This document shows positions 28,280-38,843 of a stretch of 64,000 nt of DNA, one piece after another. This DNA comes from Comamonadaceae bacterium UBA2334 (GTDB lineage Bacteria; Pseudomonadota; Gammaproteobacteria; Burkholderiales; Burkholderiaceae_C). How positions within the stretch are numbered: position 1 is the stretch's first letter; each line of letters starts with the position of its first letter. Below the pieces are notes generated by a model. That model worked only from the letters and a program-made list of their open reading frames with translations. It was not told where the DNA came from and ran no database searches. A program made the position numbers and the translations under genes. The DNA lies in the NCBI GenBank assembly GCA_002344885.1, contig DDUQ01000041.1:1-64000 (forward strand), written 5' to 3'.

Positions 28280-29802
28280 TGGTCTTTCCCGCTGTGACCA
28301 CGCGGGTGGTCACCCATGTGCAGCCTGACGAGGATGAAGGTCTGGACATACAGTCCCTGTGCTATGCGCAGGATTTACGTGAACTGATGCAGGTTCACGA
28401 CGCCCTGAATCAAAGCTACCAGAGCCTGTTGCGGCGGGTGGGGCTTGCTGTGCCGGACAGCGCACACCCGGAGACAGGTGACCTCCCGCAGATGAGTTGG
28501 CTCGCATTGCATGACAGCCTGACCGGCTTGCCCAACCGCTGGTTGCTGGGCGAGCAGATGGATGCACATATACATGGCATGCAGTCCAAGGGACAGGCGT
28601 TTGCGCTGCTCCACATTGTTTTGGACGGTTGGGAAACCTTCACCGTACCTGAACGGCACGCGTTGCTGCGCGAGGTGGCCGCCCGGTTGCGTCGGGCGGT
28701 ACGTCGCACCGACTTGCTTGCGCGTGTTGGTAAGGGGACGCTCGCGGTCATGCTGCGTGGCGTGCATTTGCAGGATGACATCAACCGGGTGGCAGACAAG
28801 CTGATGGCAGTGTTGTCTGTTGACATGTTCACCGGCAAGGCCACTGAGCGCGTCACTTGCAGCATGGGTTGTGCGCGCTACCCGTTGGACGGCGCAGAAA
28901 GTCATGTGTTGAGCCGGTACGCCGATCTGGCGTTGCACACCGCCCAGCAAGACGGTTGCGGACAGATCCGCTTCCATGCTCAGGCGGCCACGGCGTCGCA
29001 ACGGTTCAACATGGGGCTCGCGCTGTGGGGAGCCGCCGTGCGGGGTGAACTGAAGCTGGCGTATCAGCCGATATGGACCATGGGCGAGGAACCTGCCCTA
29101 CTGGGCTACCAAGCATCTTTGGGTTGGTACCACCCCTTGAGGGGGGCGCAGAAACCTGACGAGTTTCTGCCGGTGGCCGTCCGCAACGGTGCCATTCACG
29201 TGTTGGGTGAATGGATGTTGAAAGAGGTTCTGCGGCAGTTGGCGGTCTGGCATGCGTCCAGTTGCAAGGACTTGCGCGTAACTGTCAGCGTGCCCCCCAG
29301 TTTGATCGAGCCGGCAGATTTTGCCGACCGCCTGCTGCGCTGGGCTGAACTGGCCCGTGTGGCACCCGTGACCCTGGAGTTGGATGTGACCGACCCCGAG
29401 CCGGGGCAGACGGTGCCGGGTCTTGCCACGTTGGAACGGTTGAGGCAAAAGGGTTTCAGGGTGGCCATGGCATGCAGCCGACAGGCGTTGGCCACCGTGA
29501 TGGGGGCTTTGCCGATGCCGGTGGACTGCATCAGGCTTGACCGGCAGTTGGTGCAGGCATTGCCCGGATCGAAGCAGATGCTGGCCCGGTGCCGGTGCTA
29601 TGTGGATCTGGGCTTGAGCCTGGGTGTGGACGTGCTGGCCGAGGGCGTCGAGACGGAGGCCCAGTGGCAGGCTTTGAACAATTTGGGGTGTCGGCTGGCG
29701 CTGGGCATTCTCAGGTGGGTGCCATTGCCGTCCTTTGCGCTTGCAGAGGAAACAGCGGCCAATGATCAGCTACCAGGATCTCAACCGGAGCGAAGCGAGT
29801 GA
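28276..29802 (+). CDS. Degenerate GGDEF-EAL tandem protein
   Basis: 508-residue cytoplasmic protein with both c-di-GMP folds but neither active site. The diguanylate cyclase fold keeps LHDSLTGLPNRWL (residues 78-90), but GGDEF is replaced by GKGTL at 152-156. The phosphodiesterase fold keeps YQPI, but EAL is replaced by QAS at 279-281, the metal-binding SXNLS and ITES motifs read VSVPPS and LDVTDP, and DDFG reads ACSR. EGVET is kept. It is probably a c-di-GMP or protein-binding adaptor. It overlaps the receiver gene before it and the kinase gene after it, so it likely belongs to the same signalling complex. Confidence 0.9.
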   Translation: MMVFPAVTTRVVTHVQPDEDEGLDIQSLCYAQDLRELMQVHDALNQSYQSLLRRVGLAVPDSAHPETGDLPQMSWLALHDSLTGLPNRWLLGEQMDAHIHGMQSKGQAFALLHIVLDGWETFTVPERHALLREVAARLRRAVRRTDLLARVGKGTLAVMLRGVHLQDDINRVADKLMAVLSVDMFTGKATERVTCSMGCARYPLDGAESHVLSRYADLALHTAQQDGCGQIRFHAQAATASQRFNMGLALWGAAVRGELKLAYQPIWTMGEEPALLGYQASLGWYHPLRGAQKPDEFLPVAVRNGAIHVLGEWMLKEVLRQLAVWHASSCKDLRVTVSVPPSLIEPADFADRLLRWAELARVAPVTLELDVTDPEPGQTVPGLATLERLRQKGFRVAMACSRQALATVMGALPMPVDCIRLDRQLVQALPGSKQMLARCRCYVDLGLSLGVDVLAEGVETEAQWQALNNLGCRLALGILRWVPLPSFALAEETAANDQLPGSQPERSE

Positions 29803-31946
29803 CGGCACCGGACGCCGCAGCCTCGCGCACACCGCACGGCGCTCAGGAAGTCCGCTCGAAGGCGGACCACCAGCGCGAGGTCTTGCGCACCACGGTGATG
29901 GGCGTCTGGTTGGCCGCGTTTTTCCTGCTGCTGTTGACGTGGTTGCATGTGTATGTGTTGGTCAAAGAGGGTTGGCAGACCAAAGTTGCCGTGGTCGAGC
30001 GTGACCTGGCCAATCTGGCGCGCGTCAGTGAAGAGCATGCCTGGCGAACTTTCCGCAACGCTGACCAGGTGGTGCGTTTTGTGCAGGACCGCTACGACGA
30101 ACTGGGCAGCCAGTTGGACTTGATTGGCATGACCAAGCGTGGTCTGATCGATGTGAGCACCTTCAACCAGGTCGGCATCATTCAGGCAGATGGCATGTAC
30201 CAGTTGGCCAACCGGCCGGTGCCGACACCCATCGATTTGTCGGACCGAGAGCATTTTCGGGTGCACGTCACTTCAGACACCGGGCAACTGTTTGTTTCAA
30301 AACCGGTGCTGGGACGCGCGACGCAGCGGTGGTCGATCCAGTTGACGCGGCGGCTGAACAGGACCGATGGCAGTTTCAACGGCGTGGTGGTCGTGTCGGT
30401 CGATGCCACCTATTTCACGCGCTTTTTCTCTGATTTGAATTTGGGCGACAACGGCATGGCGGCCCTCTACGGGCTGGATGGCGTGGCCCGGGCCCGTCAG
30501 GTGGGGGACAAAGAAGATTTTGGTGCGGATGGTTCGAGTTCGCCAATCTTCAAACTTCTGCAGGAAGGCAAGCTGGACGGGGGATATTCCAATGTATCGG
30601 TGGTGGACGGTGTGGAACGCCTGTACCACTACCGCAAGGTGCGCGACTACCCGCTGCTGGTACTCATGGGACGCGATGTCGCAGAAGTGCGCAGCCAGCA
30701 TGCGACGGACCGCAACGCGCTGGTGGTGCAGGCCAGTCTGGTCACCGCCTTGATCTTGACGCTGGCCTTCGCCATCTCGCGTTTTCTGTGGCGGCTGCGT
30801 CGTGAGTTGCTGACGCGTCAGGCTGCGCAGGCCCAGGTCATTGAGCGCACCGACCAGCTGAATGCCATTTTCGAACTCAGCCCCGATGGGTTTGTGTTCT
30901 TCGACCGGTACGGGCAACTGCGCTACGCGAGCCCAACTTGCATCAAGCTGCTGTCTGCTTCTGAGGCAACCTTGGTGGGTTTGAACGAGCAAGAGTTTGT
31001 TGCCTGGCTGGTTTTGCGATGCCGGCGTGACATGGTCACCGACGCGCTGGCCTCGTCGGCACAGTTGAACACGGGTGACGAGGTGCAGGTGAGCCTGCTG
31101 CGTCCCGCTGGACGTGTGTTGTCCATCACCGCTCATCAGGGCCACCAGACAACTGGTGCCAAGGTGATGTGCTTCAGGGACATCACCCGGGAAACCGAGG
31201 TGGCCCAGATGAAGTCGGAATTCCTGGCCACCGCAGCCCATGAACTCAGAACGCCGATGGCCAGCGTTTACGGTTTTGCGGAAGTGCTGATGAACCAGCC
31301 CGATCTGGACAAGGCGGCGCGCGATGAGTTTGTCGGCATCATTTACCGACAGTCCCAGAACATCGCCGACATCCTGAACGAGTTGTTGGACCTGGCGCGC
31401 ATCGAGGCGCGAAGGGGCAAGGACTTCAACTTTGAAGCGCTGGATGCCGAAGCTTGGCTGCGTGATGTGCTCAGGGGTTTCAAGTGCCCGCCTGGCAGGT
31501 CGGCACCTTTGCTGTCGGTCGTGCAGGGCTGTGACTTGCGCATCGAGGCCGACGGCGGCAAATTGCGCCAGGCCCTGCTGAATGTGTTGTCGAATGCATT
31601 CAAGTACTCGCCAGCCGGTGGTCAGGTGCGGGTGCAACTCGAATGTGCCGTGTCGCCAGCGGGGCAACCGCTGGTGTGCCTGCGGGTGTCGGACAGCGGG
31701 ATCGGCATGACGCCTGCCCAGGTTGAACGGGTGTTTGAGCGCTTTTACCGGGCGGACCCTTCAGGCAAGTTGCCTGGCAGCGGGCTGGGTATGAGCATCG
31801 TCAAGGAGATCATGACCCTGCACCAGGGCGATGCAGTCATTGAAAGCGTGCTGGGTGTCGGCACGACGGTGGCGCTCAGGTTGCCGGTCAGGTTGGACAA
31901 TCAGCAAGAATCAGGGCCTGCTGAAGCTGAAACGTCTGTCGCCTGA
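29799..31946 (+). CDS. Sensor histidine kinase with periplasmic Cache-like and PAS domains
   Basis: 715-residue kinase without a receiver. TM1 lies at about residues 33-55. A long periplasmic domain (about 56-305) has the double-Cache look, with HAWRTFRNADQVVRFVQDRY and a SDREHFRVH strand. TM2 is at about 306-328, PAS at about 350-460, the H box AAHELRTPMASVYGF near residue 481, and ATPase boxes DSGIGMTPAQVERVF and GSGLGMSIVKEI near 650. The start is GTG 29799, overlapping the previous stop as GTGA with GGAG eight bases upstream. The standalone receiver and HTH-receiver upstream are natural phosphate acceptors. The stop abuts the rarA start. Confidence 0.94.
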   Translation: MTAPDAAASRTPHGAQEVRSKADHQREVLRTTVMGVWLAAFFLLLLTWLHVYVLVKEGWQTKVAVVERDLANLARVSEEHAWRTFRNADQVVRFVQDRYDELGSQLDLIGMTKRGLIDVSTFNQVGIIQADGMYQLANRPVPTPIDLSDREHFRVHVTSDTGQLFVSKPVLGRATQRWSIQLTRRLNRTDGSFNGVVVVSVDATYFTRFFSDLNLGDNGMAALYGLDGVARARQVGDKEDFGADGSSSPIFKLLQEGKLDGGYSNVSVVDGVERLYHYRKVRDYPLLVLMGRDVAEVRSQHATDRNALVVQASLVTALILTLAFAISRFLWRLRRELLTRQAAQAQVIERTDQLNAIFELSPDGFVFFDRYGQLRYASPTCIKLLSASEATLVGLNEQEFVAWLVLRCRRDMVTDALASSAQLNTGDEVQVSLLRPAGRVLSITAHQGHQTTGAKVMCFRDITRETEVAQMKSEFLATAAHELRTPMASVYGFAEVLMNQPDLDKAARDEFVGIIYRQSQNIADILNELLDLARIEARRGKDFNFEALDAEAWLRDVLRGFKCPPGRSAPLLSVVQGCDLRIEADGGKLRQALLNVLSNAFKYSPAGGQVRVQLECAVSPAGQPLVCLRVSDSGIGMTPAQVERVFERFYRADPSGKLPGSGLGMSIVKEIMTLHQGDAVIESVLGVGTTVALRLPVRLDNQQESGPAEAETSVA

Positions 31947-33263
31947 ATGCCTGTCCAAGCCAATCCTCCTCCTCACGCCCCGTCCCTTGTAGTTCCACTG
32001 GCCGAGCGCCTGCGCCCCCGCACCCTGGGGGAGGTGGTGGGGCAGCAGCACCTGCTGGGTGCGGGCATGCCGCTGCGCCTGGCGTTCGAGTCGGGGCAGC
32101 CGCACAGCTGCATCCTGTGGGGGCCACCGGGTGTGGGCAAAACCACCATTGCGCGGCTGATGGCCCATGCGTTCGATGCACAGTTCCTGACCATCAGCGC
32201 GGTGCTGGGCGGTGTGAAAGAAATCCGGGAGGCGGTGCAGCAGGCAGAAGCTGCACGCGATGGTCTGGACCCGCGGCGCACCCTGGTGTTTGTGGACGAG
32301 GTGCACCGCTTCAACAAGAGCCAGCAGGATGCGTTCTTGCCTCATGTGGAAAGCGGGCTGTTCACCTTCATCGGGGCCACGACTGAAAACCCGTCGTTCG
32401 AGGTCAACTCTGCACTGCTGTCGCGCGCGGCCGTGTACGTGCTCAAGCCCCTGGACGCCGAAGATTTGAAGCAAATTATGGCTTCAGCGCTTTCTCTAAA
32501 AGCATTTCCTGCTGCGAAAAGCGATGCGGTTGATGTCCTCGTGGCCTATGCCGATGGCGATGCCCGCCGCCTGCTGAACACGCTGGAGACGCTGGGTGTG
32601 GCCGCCCGCAGCGAGCAGGTCGAGCCGGTGACCGTGGCCTGGCTCCAGCGGGTGCTGGGCGAGCGCCTGCGCCGCTTCGACAAGGGAGGCGATGCGTTTT
32701 ACGACACCATTTCGGCCCTGCACAAGTCGGTTCGCGGCTCTGACCCCGATGCTGCGCTGTACTGGCTGGTTCGCATGCTCGATGCCGGTGCCGATCCGCG
32801 TTACCTGTCGCGCCGCCTGGTTCGCATGGCCAGCGAAGACATCGGTCTGGCCGACCCCCGGGCCCTGCGGCTGGCGCTGGATGCGGCCGAGGTCTACGAA
32901 CGGCTGGGCTCGCCGGAAGGCGAACTGACGCTGGCGCAGTGTGTGGTGTACTTGGCGGTTGCACCGAAGTCGAACGCGGTGTACACGGCCTACAAAGAGG
33001 CACAGGCTTTCGTGAAGCGCGACGGCAGCCGGCCGGTGCCGCTGCACCTGCGCAATGCCCCCACCCAGTTGATGAAGACACTCGACCACGGCAAAGGCTA
33101 CCGCTACGCGCATGACGAGCCCGGCGCGTTTGCGGCCGGTGAGCGCTACGTGCCCGACGGCATGCCCCAACCCGAGTTCTACCGCCCGGTGGAGCGGGGG
33201 CTGGAAATCCGCATTGCAGATAAGCTGAGAGAGCTCAAACGGTTGAACAATAAGGCTGACTGA
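31947..33263 (+). CDS. rarA: Replication-associated recombination protein RarA (MgsA)
   Basis: 438-residue AAA+ ATPase that acts at stalled replication forks, related to clamp-loader subunits. It shows RPRTLGEVVGQQHLLG, Walker A WGPPGVGKTT, Walker B FVDEVHRF and the sensor segment GATTENPSFEVNSALLSR. The C-terminal tetramerisation part has MASEDIGLADPRAL and the end GYRYAHDEPGAFAAGE. ATG 31947 directly follows the kinase stop and has no clear ribosome-binding site, so it may be translated by reinitiation. In E. coli rarA follows lolA directly. A lower-GC patch at 32461-32520 looks like an in-frame short repeat in the variable linker. Confidence 0.95.
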   Translation: MPVQANPPPHAPSLVVPLAERLRPRTLGEVVGQQHLLGAGMPLRLAFESGQPHSCILWGPPGVGKTTIARLMAHAFDAQFLTISAVLGGVKEIREAVQQAEAARDGLDPRRTLVFVDEVHRFNKSQQDAFLPHVESGLFTFIGATTENPSFEVNSALLSRAAVYVLKPLDAEDLKQIMASALSLKAFPAAKSDAVDVLVAYADGDARRLLNTLETLGVAARSEQVEPVTVAWLQRVLGERLRRFDKGGDAFYDTISALHKSVRGSDPDAALYWLVRMLDAGADPRYLSRRLVRMASEDIGLADPRALRLALDAAEVYERLGSPEGELTLAQCVVYLAVAPKSNAVYTAYKEAQAFVKRDGSRPVPLHLRNAPTQLMKTLDHGKGYRYAHDEPGAFAAGERYVPDGMPQPEFYRPVERGLEIRIADKLRELKRLNNKAD

Positions 33264-33391
33264 TGCAGCCGCTGTCCGGTTGATGCAAGTCAAAACACAT
33301 GCAAACAGTGAAGGCAGGCAAGGGAAAACCCCGCCTGTTCGCGCCAAAACAAGCTGGTTTGGGCTCGGGTCAGTGGCTACAATCCGCGTCC

Positions 33392-33437
33392 AACCCGCAG
33401 GTTGTTTCCCAACAGGAAGCGACCTGGCGGGTTTTTT
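33392..33437 (+). terminator. Terminator-like hairpin in the livH leader
   Basis: AACCCGC-AGGT pairs with ACCT-G-GCGGGTT (one bulged G), followed by six T. It lies after rarA and 60 bases before livH. A TACAAT hexamer at 33378-33383 just upstream could be a -10 box, in which case the hairpin would be in the liv operon leader and could act as an attenuator. Otherwise it ends the rarA transcript. Confidence 0.65.
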
Positions 33438-33497
33438 GCTAGCTTGTGCCAACCCTGGGCTGTGCTGGCTGAGTGCCCAACAACGGAGAAACACAAT

Positions 33498-34427
33498 ATG
33501 GATATCTTGCTTCAGCAGATCATCAACGGTCTGGTGCTGGGCAGCATGTACGCACTGGTGGCCCTCGGCTACACCATGGTGTACGGCATCATCGGCTTGA
33601 TCAACTTCGCCCACGGCGATGTGCTGATGGTGGGTGCGCTGACCAGTTGGTCCATCATCATCACCATGCAGGACGGCATGCCCGGCACACCGGGCTGGGT
33701 CATCCTGATACTGGCCATTCTGATCGCCATGGTGGTGTGTTCGATACTGAACTTCACCATCGAGAAACTGGCGTACCGACCGTTGCGAAATTCGCCCAGG
33801 TTGGCACCGCTCATCACGGCCATCGGCATGTCGCTGCTGCTGCAGACCTTTGCCATGATCATCTGGAAGCCCAACCCCAAGTCGTATCCGTCCGTGCTGT
33901 CGCGCGAGCCGTATGAAATCGCCGGGGCGGTCATTTCAGTCACGCAGTTGTTCATCCTGGCGGCCACCGCTGTGACCTTGGCGGGCCTGATGTATCTGGT
34001 CAACCGCACCAAGCTGGGGCGTGCCATGCGTGCCACGGCCGAGAACCCCCGTGTTGCGGGCCTGATGGGCATCAAGCCTGACGTGGTCATCTCTGCCACG
34101 TTCATCATCGGTGCCTGCCTGGCGGCGCTGGCCGGTGTGATGTGGGCGGCCAACTATGGCACGGTACAGCACTCCATGGGTTTCATGCCCGGGCTGAAAG
34201 CTTTCACGGCTGCTGTGTTCGGCGGCATCGGCAACCTGGGCGGTGCCGTGGTGGGTGGTCTGGCGCTGGGGCTGATCGAGGGCATCGGCGCGGGTTACCT
34301 CGGTGCGCTGACGGGTGGTTTCCTGGGCAGCCAGTACACCGACATTTTTGCCTTCATCGTGCTCATCATCGTGCTGACGCTGCGGCCTTCGGGCTTGCTG
34401 GGCGAACGTGTGGCTGACCGCGCCTGA
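33498..34427 (+). CDS. livH: Branched-chain amino acid ABC transporter permease LivH
   Basis: 309-residue inner-membrane permease with about eight hydrophobic segments. It starts MDILLQQIINGLVLGSMYAL and has the family signatures GYTMVYGIIGLINFAHGD and AFTAAVFGGIGNLGGA. It is the first gene of livHMGF, with AACGGAGAA upstream of ATG 33498. No livJ or livK binding-protein gene lies in the window, so the substrate-binding partner must be encoded elsewhere and the exact substrate (branched-chain amino acids, or amides/urea in related systems) is inferred from the family. Confidence 0.95.
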   Translation: MDILLQQIINGLVLGSMYALVALGYTMVYGIIGLINFAHGDVLMVGALTSWSIIITMQDGMPGTPGWVILILAILIAMVVCSILNFTIEKLAYRPLRNSPRLAPLITAIGMSLLLQTFAMIIWKPNPKSYPSVLSREPYEIAGAVISVTQLFILAATAVTLAGLMYLVNRTKLGRAMRATAENPRVAGLMGIKPDVVISATFIIGACLAALAGVMWAANYGTVQHSMGFMPGLKAFTAAVFGGIGNLGGAVVGGLALGLIEGIGAGYLGALTGGFLGSQYTDIFAFIVLIIVLTLRPSGLLGERVADRA

Positions 34428-34445
34428 CGCACAAGGAGAACACAC

Positions 34446-35540
34446 ATGTTTGAATCCAAACAAGGCAAGCTGATTGCGTTTGTGCTCTGTGGCATCGGTC
34501 TGCTGGTGCTGCCTCTGCTGCTGCAGCCTTTCGGCAATGCCTGGGTGCGCATCATCGACATGGCGTTGCTGTACGTCATGCTGGCCCTGGGCCTGAACAT
34601 CATCGTCGGCTTTGCCGGTCTGCTGGACTTGGGCTACGTCGCGTTTTTTGCCGTGGGCGCCTACCTGATGGGTTTGCTGGCATCGCCACATCTGGCCGAA
34701 GTGTTTCCAGCGGTCAAGGCGGCGTTTCCCAATGGCATCCACCTCAGCATCTGGGTGGTGCTGATCGGGGCGGGCCTGCTGGCCGGTGTGGTGGGTATGT
34801 TGCTGGGTGCACCCACGCTGAAGCTGCGTGGCGACTACCTGGCCATTGTGACGCTGGGTTTTGGCGAAATCATCCGGATCTTCATGCTGAACCTGGACCG
34901 CCCCATCAACATCACCAACGGTCCCAAAGGCCTGATGCAGATCGACCCGGTCACGGTGTTCGGCATCAGTCTGGGGCAGCGGCAGACCATATTTGGCATC
35001 ACGTTCGAGTCGGTCAGCCTGTACTACTACATGTTCCTGTTCCTGGTGCTGGTCATCATCGTGGTGTCGCAGCGGCTGGAGCAGTCGCGCATCGGACGCG
35101 CGTGGATGGCCATCCGTGAAGACGAGATTGCCGCCAAGGCCATGGGCCTGAACACCCGCAACCTCAAACTCATGGCGTTCGGCATGGGTGCTTCGTTCGG
35201 GGGGATCTCGGGTGTCATGTTTGCCAGCTTCCAGGGCTTTGTGTCGCCCGAATCGTTCAGCCTGATGGAGTCGGTCATGATCGTGGCCATGGTTACGCTG
35301 GGTGGCTTGGGGCACATTCCCGGGGTGATTCTGGGTGCCCTGTTGCTGGCTGCCTTGCCCGAACTGCTGCGCCACATGGCCGGTCCGTTGCACGCCCTGA
35401 CCGATGGCCGTCTGGCGCCTGAAATCCTGCGCCAGTTGCTGATTGCCCTGGCCATGATCGTGGTCATGCTGTTGCGGCCGCGCGGCCTGTGGCCTGCGCC
35501 CGAGCACGGCAAGTCCCTGTCGAAAGGAGAAGCAGCATGA
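34446..35540 (+). CDS. livM: Branched-chain amino acid ABC transporter permease LivM
   Basis: 364-residue membrane permease with about nine hydrophobic segments. It shows the LivM signatures NIIVGFAGLLDLGYVAFFAVGA and GDYLAIVTLGFGEI, and the EAA-like loop AWMAIREDEIAAKAMGLN. It forms the membrane channel with LivH. The gap to livH is 18 bases with AAGGAG before ATG, and its stop overlaps the livG start as ATGA. Confidence 0.95.
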   Translation: MFESKQGKLIAFVLCGIGLLVLPLLLQPFGNAWVRIIDMALLYVMLALGLNIIVGFAGLLDLGYVAFFAVGAYLMGLLASPHLAEVFPAVKAAFPNGIHLSIWVVLIGAGLLAGVVGMLLGAPTLKLRGDYLAIVTLGFGEIIRIFMLNLDRPINITNGPKGLMQIDPVTVFGISLGQRQTIFGITFESVSLYYYMFLFLVLVIIVVSQRLEQSRIGRAWMAIREDEIAAKAMGLNTRNLKLMAFGMGASFGGISGVMFASFQGFVSPESFSLMESVMIVAMVTLGGLGHIPGVILGALLLAALPELLRHMAGPLHALTDGRLAPEILRQLLIALAMIVVMLLRPRGLWPAPEHGKSLSKGEAA

Positions 35541-36319
35541 ACGCCGTGAACCACGACACCGTGCTGAACGTCTCGGGCGTGTCCAAGCGCTTTGGCGGCT
35601 TGCAGGCCCTCAGCGACGTGGCCGTCACCATCCAGCGCGGTCAGGTCTATGGCCTGATCGGCCCCAACGGTGCTGGCAAGACGACTTTTTTCAACGTGCT
35701 GACAGGTTTGTATACACCAGACAGCGGCACCTTCGAGTTGGCTGGCAAGCCCTACACCCCCACTGCGGTGCACGAAGTGGCCAAGGCAGGCATTGCCCGC
35801 ACGTTCCAGAACATCCGTCTGTTTGCCGAAATGACGGCACTCGAAAACGTGATGGTGGGCCGCCACGTGCGCACCCATTCGGGCCTGCTGGGCGCGATTT
35901 TCCGCACGCCGTCTTTCAAGGCGGAAGAAGCGGCCATTGCCAAGCGCGCACAGGAACTGCTGGACTATGTGGGCATTGGCAAATATGCCGACTACAAGGC
36001 CCGCACGCTGAGTTACGGCGACCAGCGCCGTCTGGAGATTGCCCGTGCACTGGCCACCGACCCGCAGCTCATCGCGCTGGACGAGCCTGCTGCCGGCATG
36101 AATGCCACCGAAAAGGTGCAACTGCGCGAACTGATCGACCGCATCCGCAACGACAACCGCACCATTTTGCTCATCGAGCACGATGTGAAACTGGTGATGG
36201 GCCTGTGCGACCGCGTCACGGTGCTCGACTACGGCAAACCGCTGGTCAGCGGCACGCCTGCCGAAGTGCAGCGAAACGAAAAAGTCATCGAAGCCTACCT
36301 GGGCACCGGTGGCCACTGA
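35537..36319 (+). CDS. livG: Branched-chain amino acid ABC transporter ATPase LivG
   Basis: 260-residue ABC ATPase. Walker A is GPNGAGKTT, the signature loop is LSYGDQRRLEIARAL, and Walker B is LIALDEPAAGMN with switch His in LIEHDVKLVM. The AAGMN variant after Walker B is typical of LivG. ATG 35537 overlaps the livM stop; the frame opens at 35489 but that extension lies within livM and lacks homology. Confidence 0.95.
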   Translation: MNAVNHDTVLNVSGVSKRFGGLQALSDVAVTIQRGQVYGLIGPNGAGKTTFFNVLTGLYTPDSGTFELAGKPYTPTAVHEVAKAGIARTFQNIRLFAEMTALENVMVGRHVRTHSGLLGAIFRTPSFKAEEAAIAKRAQELLDYVGIGKYADYKARTLSYGDQRRLEIARALATDPQLIALDEPAAGMNATEKVQLRELIDRIRNDNRTILLIEHDVKLVMGLCDRVTVLDYGKPLVSGTPAEVQRNEKVIEAYLGTGGH

Positions 36320-36349
36320 CATTCCCTTTGACGCAAGAAAGAACAGCAC

Positions 36350-37066
36350 ATGGCAAACACACTGCTCAAAGTCAAGGGCCTGAAAGTCAGTTACGGCGGC
36401 ATCAAGGCCGTCAAGGGTGCCGACCTGGAAGTGCATGAGGGTGAGCTGGTCACCCTCATCGGCTCCAACGGGGCGGGCAAAACGACGACCATGAAGGCCA
36501 TCACCGGCACTTTGCCGTTTGGCGAAGGCGACATCGAATACCTGGGAAAAAGCATCAAGGGCAAGGGTGCCTGGGATCTGGTCAAGGAAGGCCTGGCGAT
36601 GGTGCCGGAAGGGCGTGGGGTGTTCACCCGCATGACCATCACCGAGAACCTGCAGATCGGTGCCTTCACCCGCAACGACAACGACGGCATTGCCGCCGAC
36701 ATGGAAAAGATGTTTGGCATCTTCCCGCGTCTGCGTGAGCGCAAAGACCAGCTGGCCGGCACCATGTCGGGTGGCGAACAGCAGATGCTGGCCATGGCCC
36801 GTGCGCTCATGAGCCGCCCCAAAGTACTGCTGCTCGATGAGCCGTCCATGGGGCTGTCGCCCATCATGGTCGACAAGATTTTCGAGGTGGTGCGCGACGT
36901 GTACGCACAGGGCGTGACCATCCTGCTGGTGGAACAGAACGCCAGCCGTGCTCTGAAAATTGCCGACCGTGGCTATGTGATGGACTCCGGCCTCATCACC
37001 ATGACCGGTGATGCCAAGCAGATGCTGGACGACCCCAAAGTCCGCGCGGCCTACCTGGGCGAGTAA
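36350..37066 (+). CDS. livF: Branched-chain amino acid ABC transporter ATPase LivF
   Basis: 238-residue ABC ATPase with Walker A GSNGAGKTTT, signature MSGGEQQMLAMARALMSRP, Walker B LLLDEPSMGLSP and switch LVEQNASRAL. The PEGRGVF segment after the Q loop is characteristic of LivF. It is the last gene of livHMGF and is followed 28 bases later by a terminator hairpin. Confidence 0.95.
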   Translation: MANTLLKVKGLKVSYGGIKAVKGADLEVHEGELVTLIGSNGAGKTTTMKAITGTLPFGEGDIEYLGKSIKGKGAWDLVKEGLAMVPEGRGVFTRMTITENLQIGAFTRNDNDGIAADMEKMFGIFPRLRERKDQLAGTMSGGEQQMLAMARALMSRPKVLLLDEPSMGLSPIMVDKIFEVVRDVYAQGVTILLVEQNASRALKIADRGYVMDSGLITMTGDAKQMLDDPKVRAAYLGE

Positions 37067-37094
37067 GTCCGTTACCGTACAAACTTAAAATGCG

Positions 37095-37125
37095 GGGTTG
37101 CGCCCACAAAGCGCAACCCTTTTTT
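37095..37125 (+). terminator. Terminator between livF and lysS
   Basis: GGGTTGCG pairs with CGCAACCC around a nine-base loop and is followed by six T. The T run ends only 11 bases before the lysS ATG, so the hairpin either ends livF or lies in the extreme 5' leader of lysS. Confidence 0.8.
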
Positions 37126-37136
37126 CATTCCCCATC

Positions 37137-38729
<1,593 letters not shown>

Positions 38730-38780
38730 GTCTGTAGCAAACATCCGCCGTTACACAAGCGCTGGATGTCAATAAAACCA

Positions 38781-38818
38781 ATAAAAAAGCCGCTGCGGGC
38801 TCACGCCCCAGCGGCTTT
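38781..38818 (-). terminator. Terminator after rpoH
   Basis: GCCGCTG and CAGCGGC form a stem around GC-rich internal sequence. On the minus strand the stem is followed by a run of T (AAAAAA at 38783-38788 on the plus strand). It lies 26 bases after the rpoH stop and probably also serves lysS. Confidence 0.8.
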
Positions 38819-38843
38819 GTATTTGGCGCCAAGCGGGCAGGGG

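Noticed and set aside
10589..31946. Prophage, integrative element or transposon as carrier of the signalling block
   Set aside because: No integrase, transposase, attachment-site repeats or tRNA edge was seen. Base composition of coding parts looks like the rest of the window.
33936..35507. 523-codon open frame on the minus strand
   Set aside because: It is antisense to livH and livM, which have clear permease signatures. The frame is His/Gln/Asp-rich without a fold.
33498..37066. Urea or amide transporter instead of branched-chain amino acid transporter
   Set aside because: No urtA-like binding protein or urease genes are nearby, and the sequences fit LivHMGF. The absence of any binding protein leaves some doubt.
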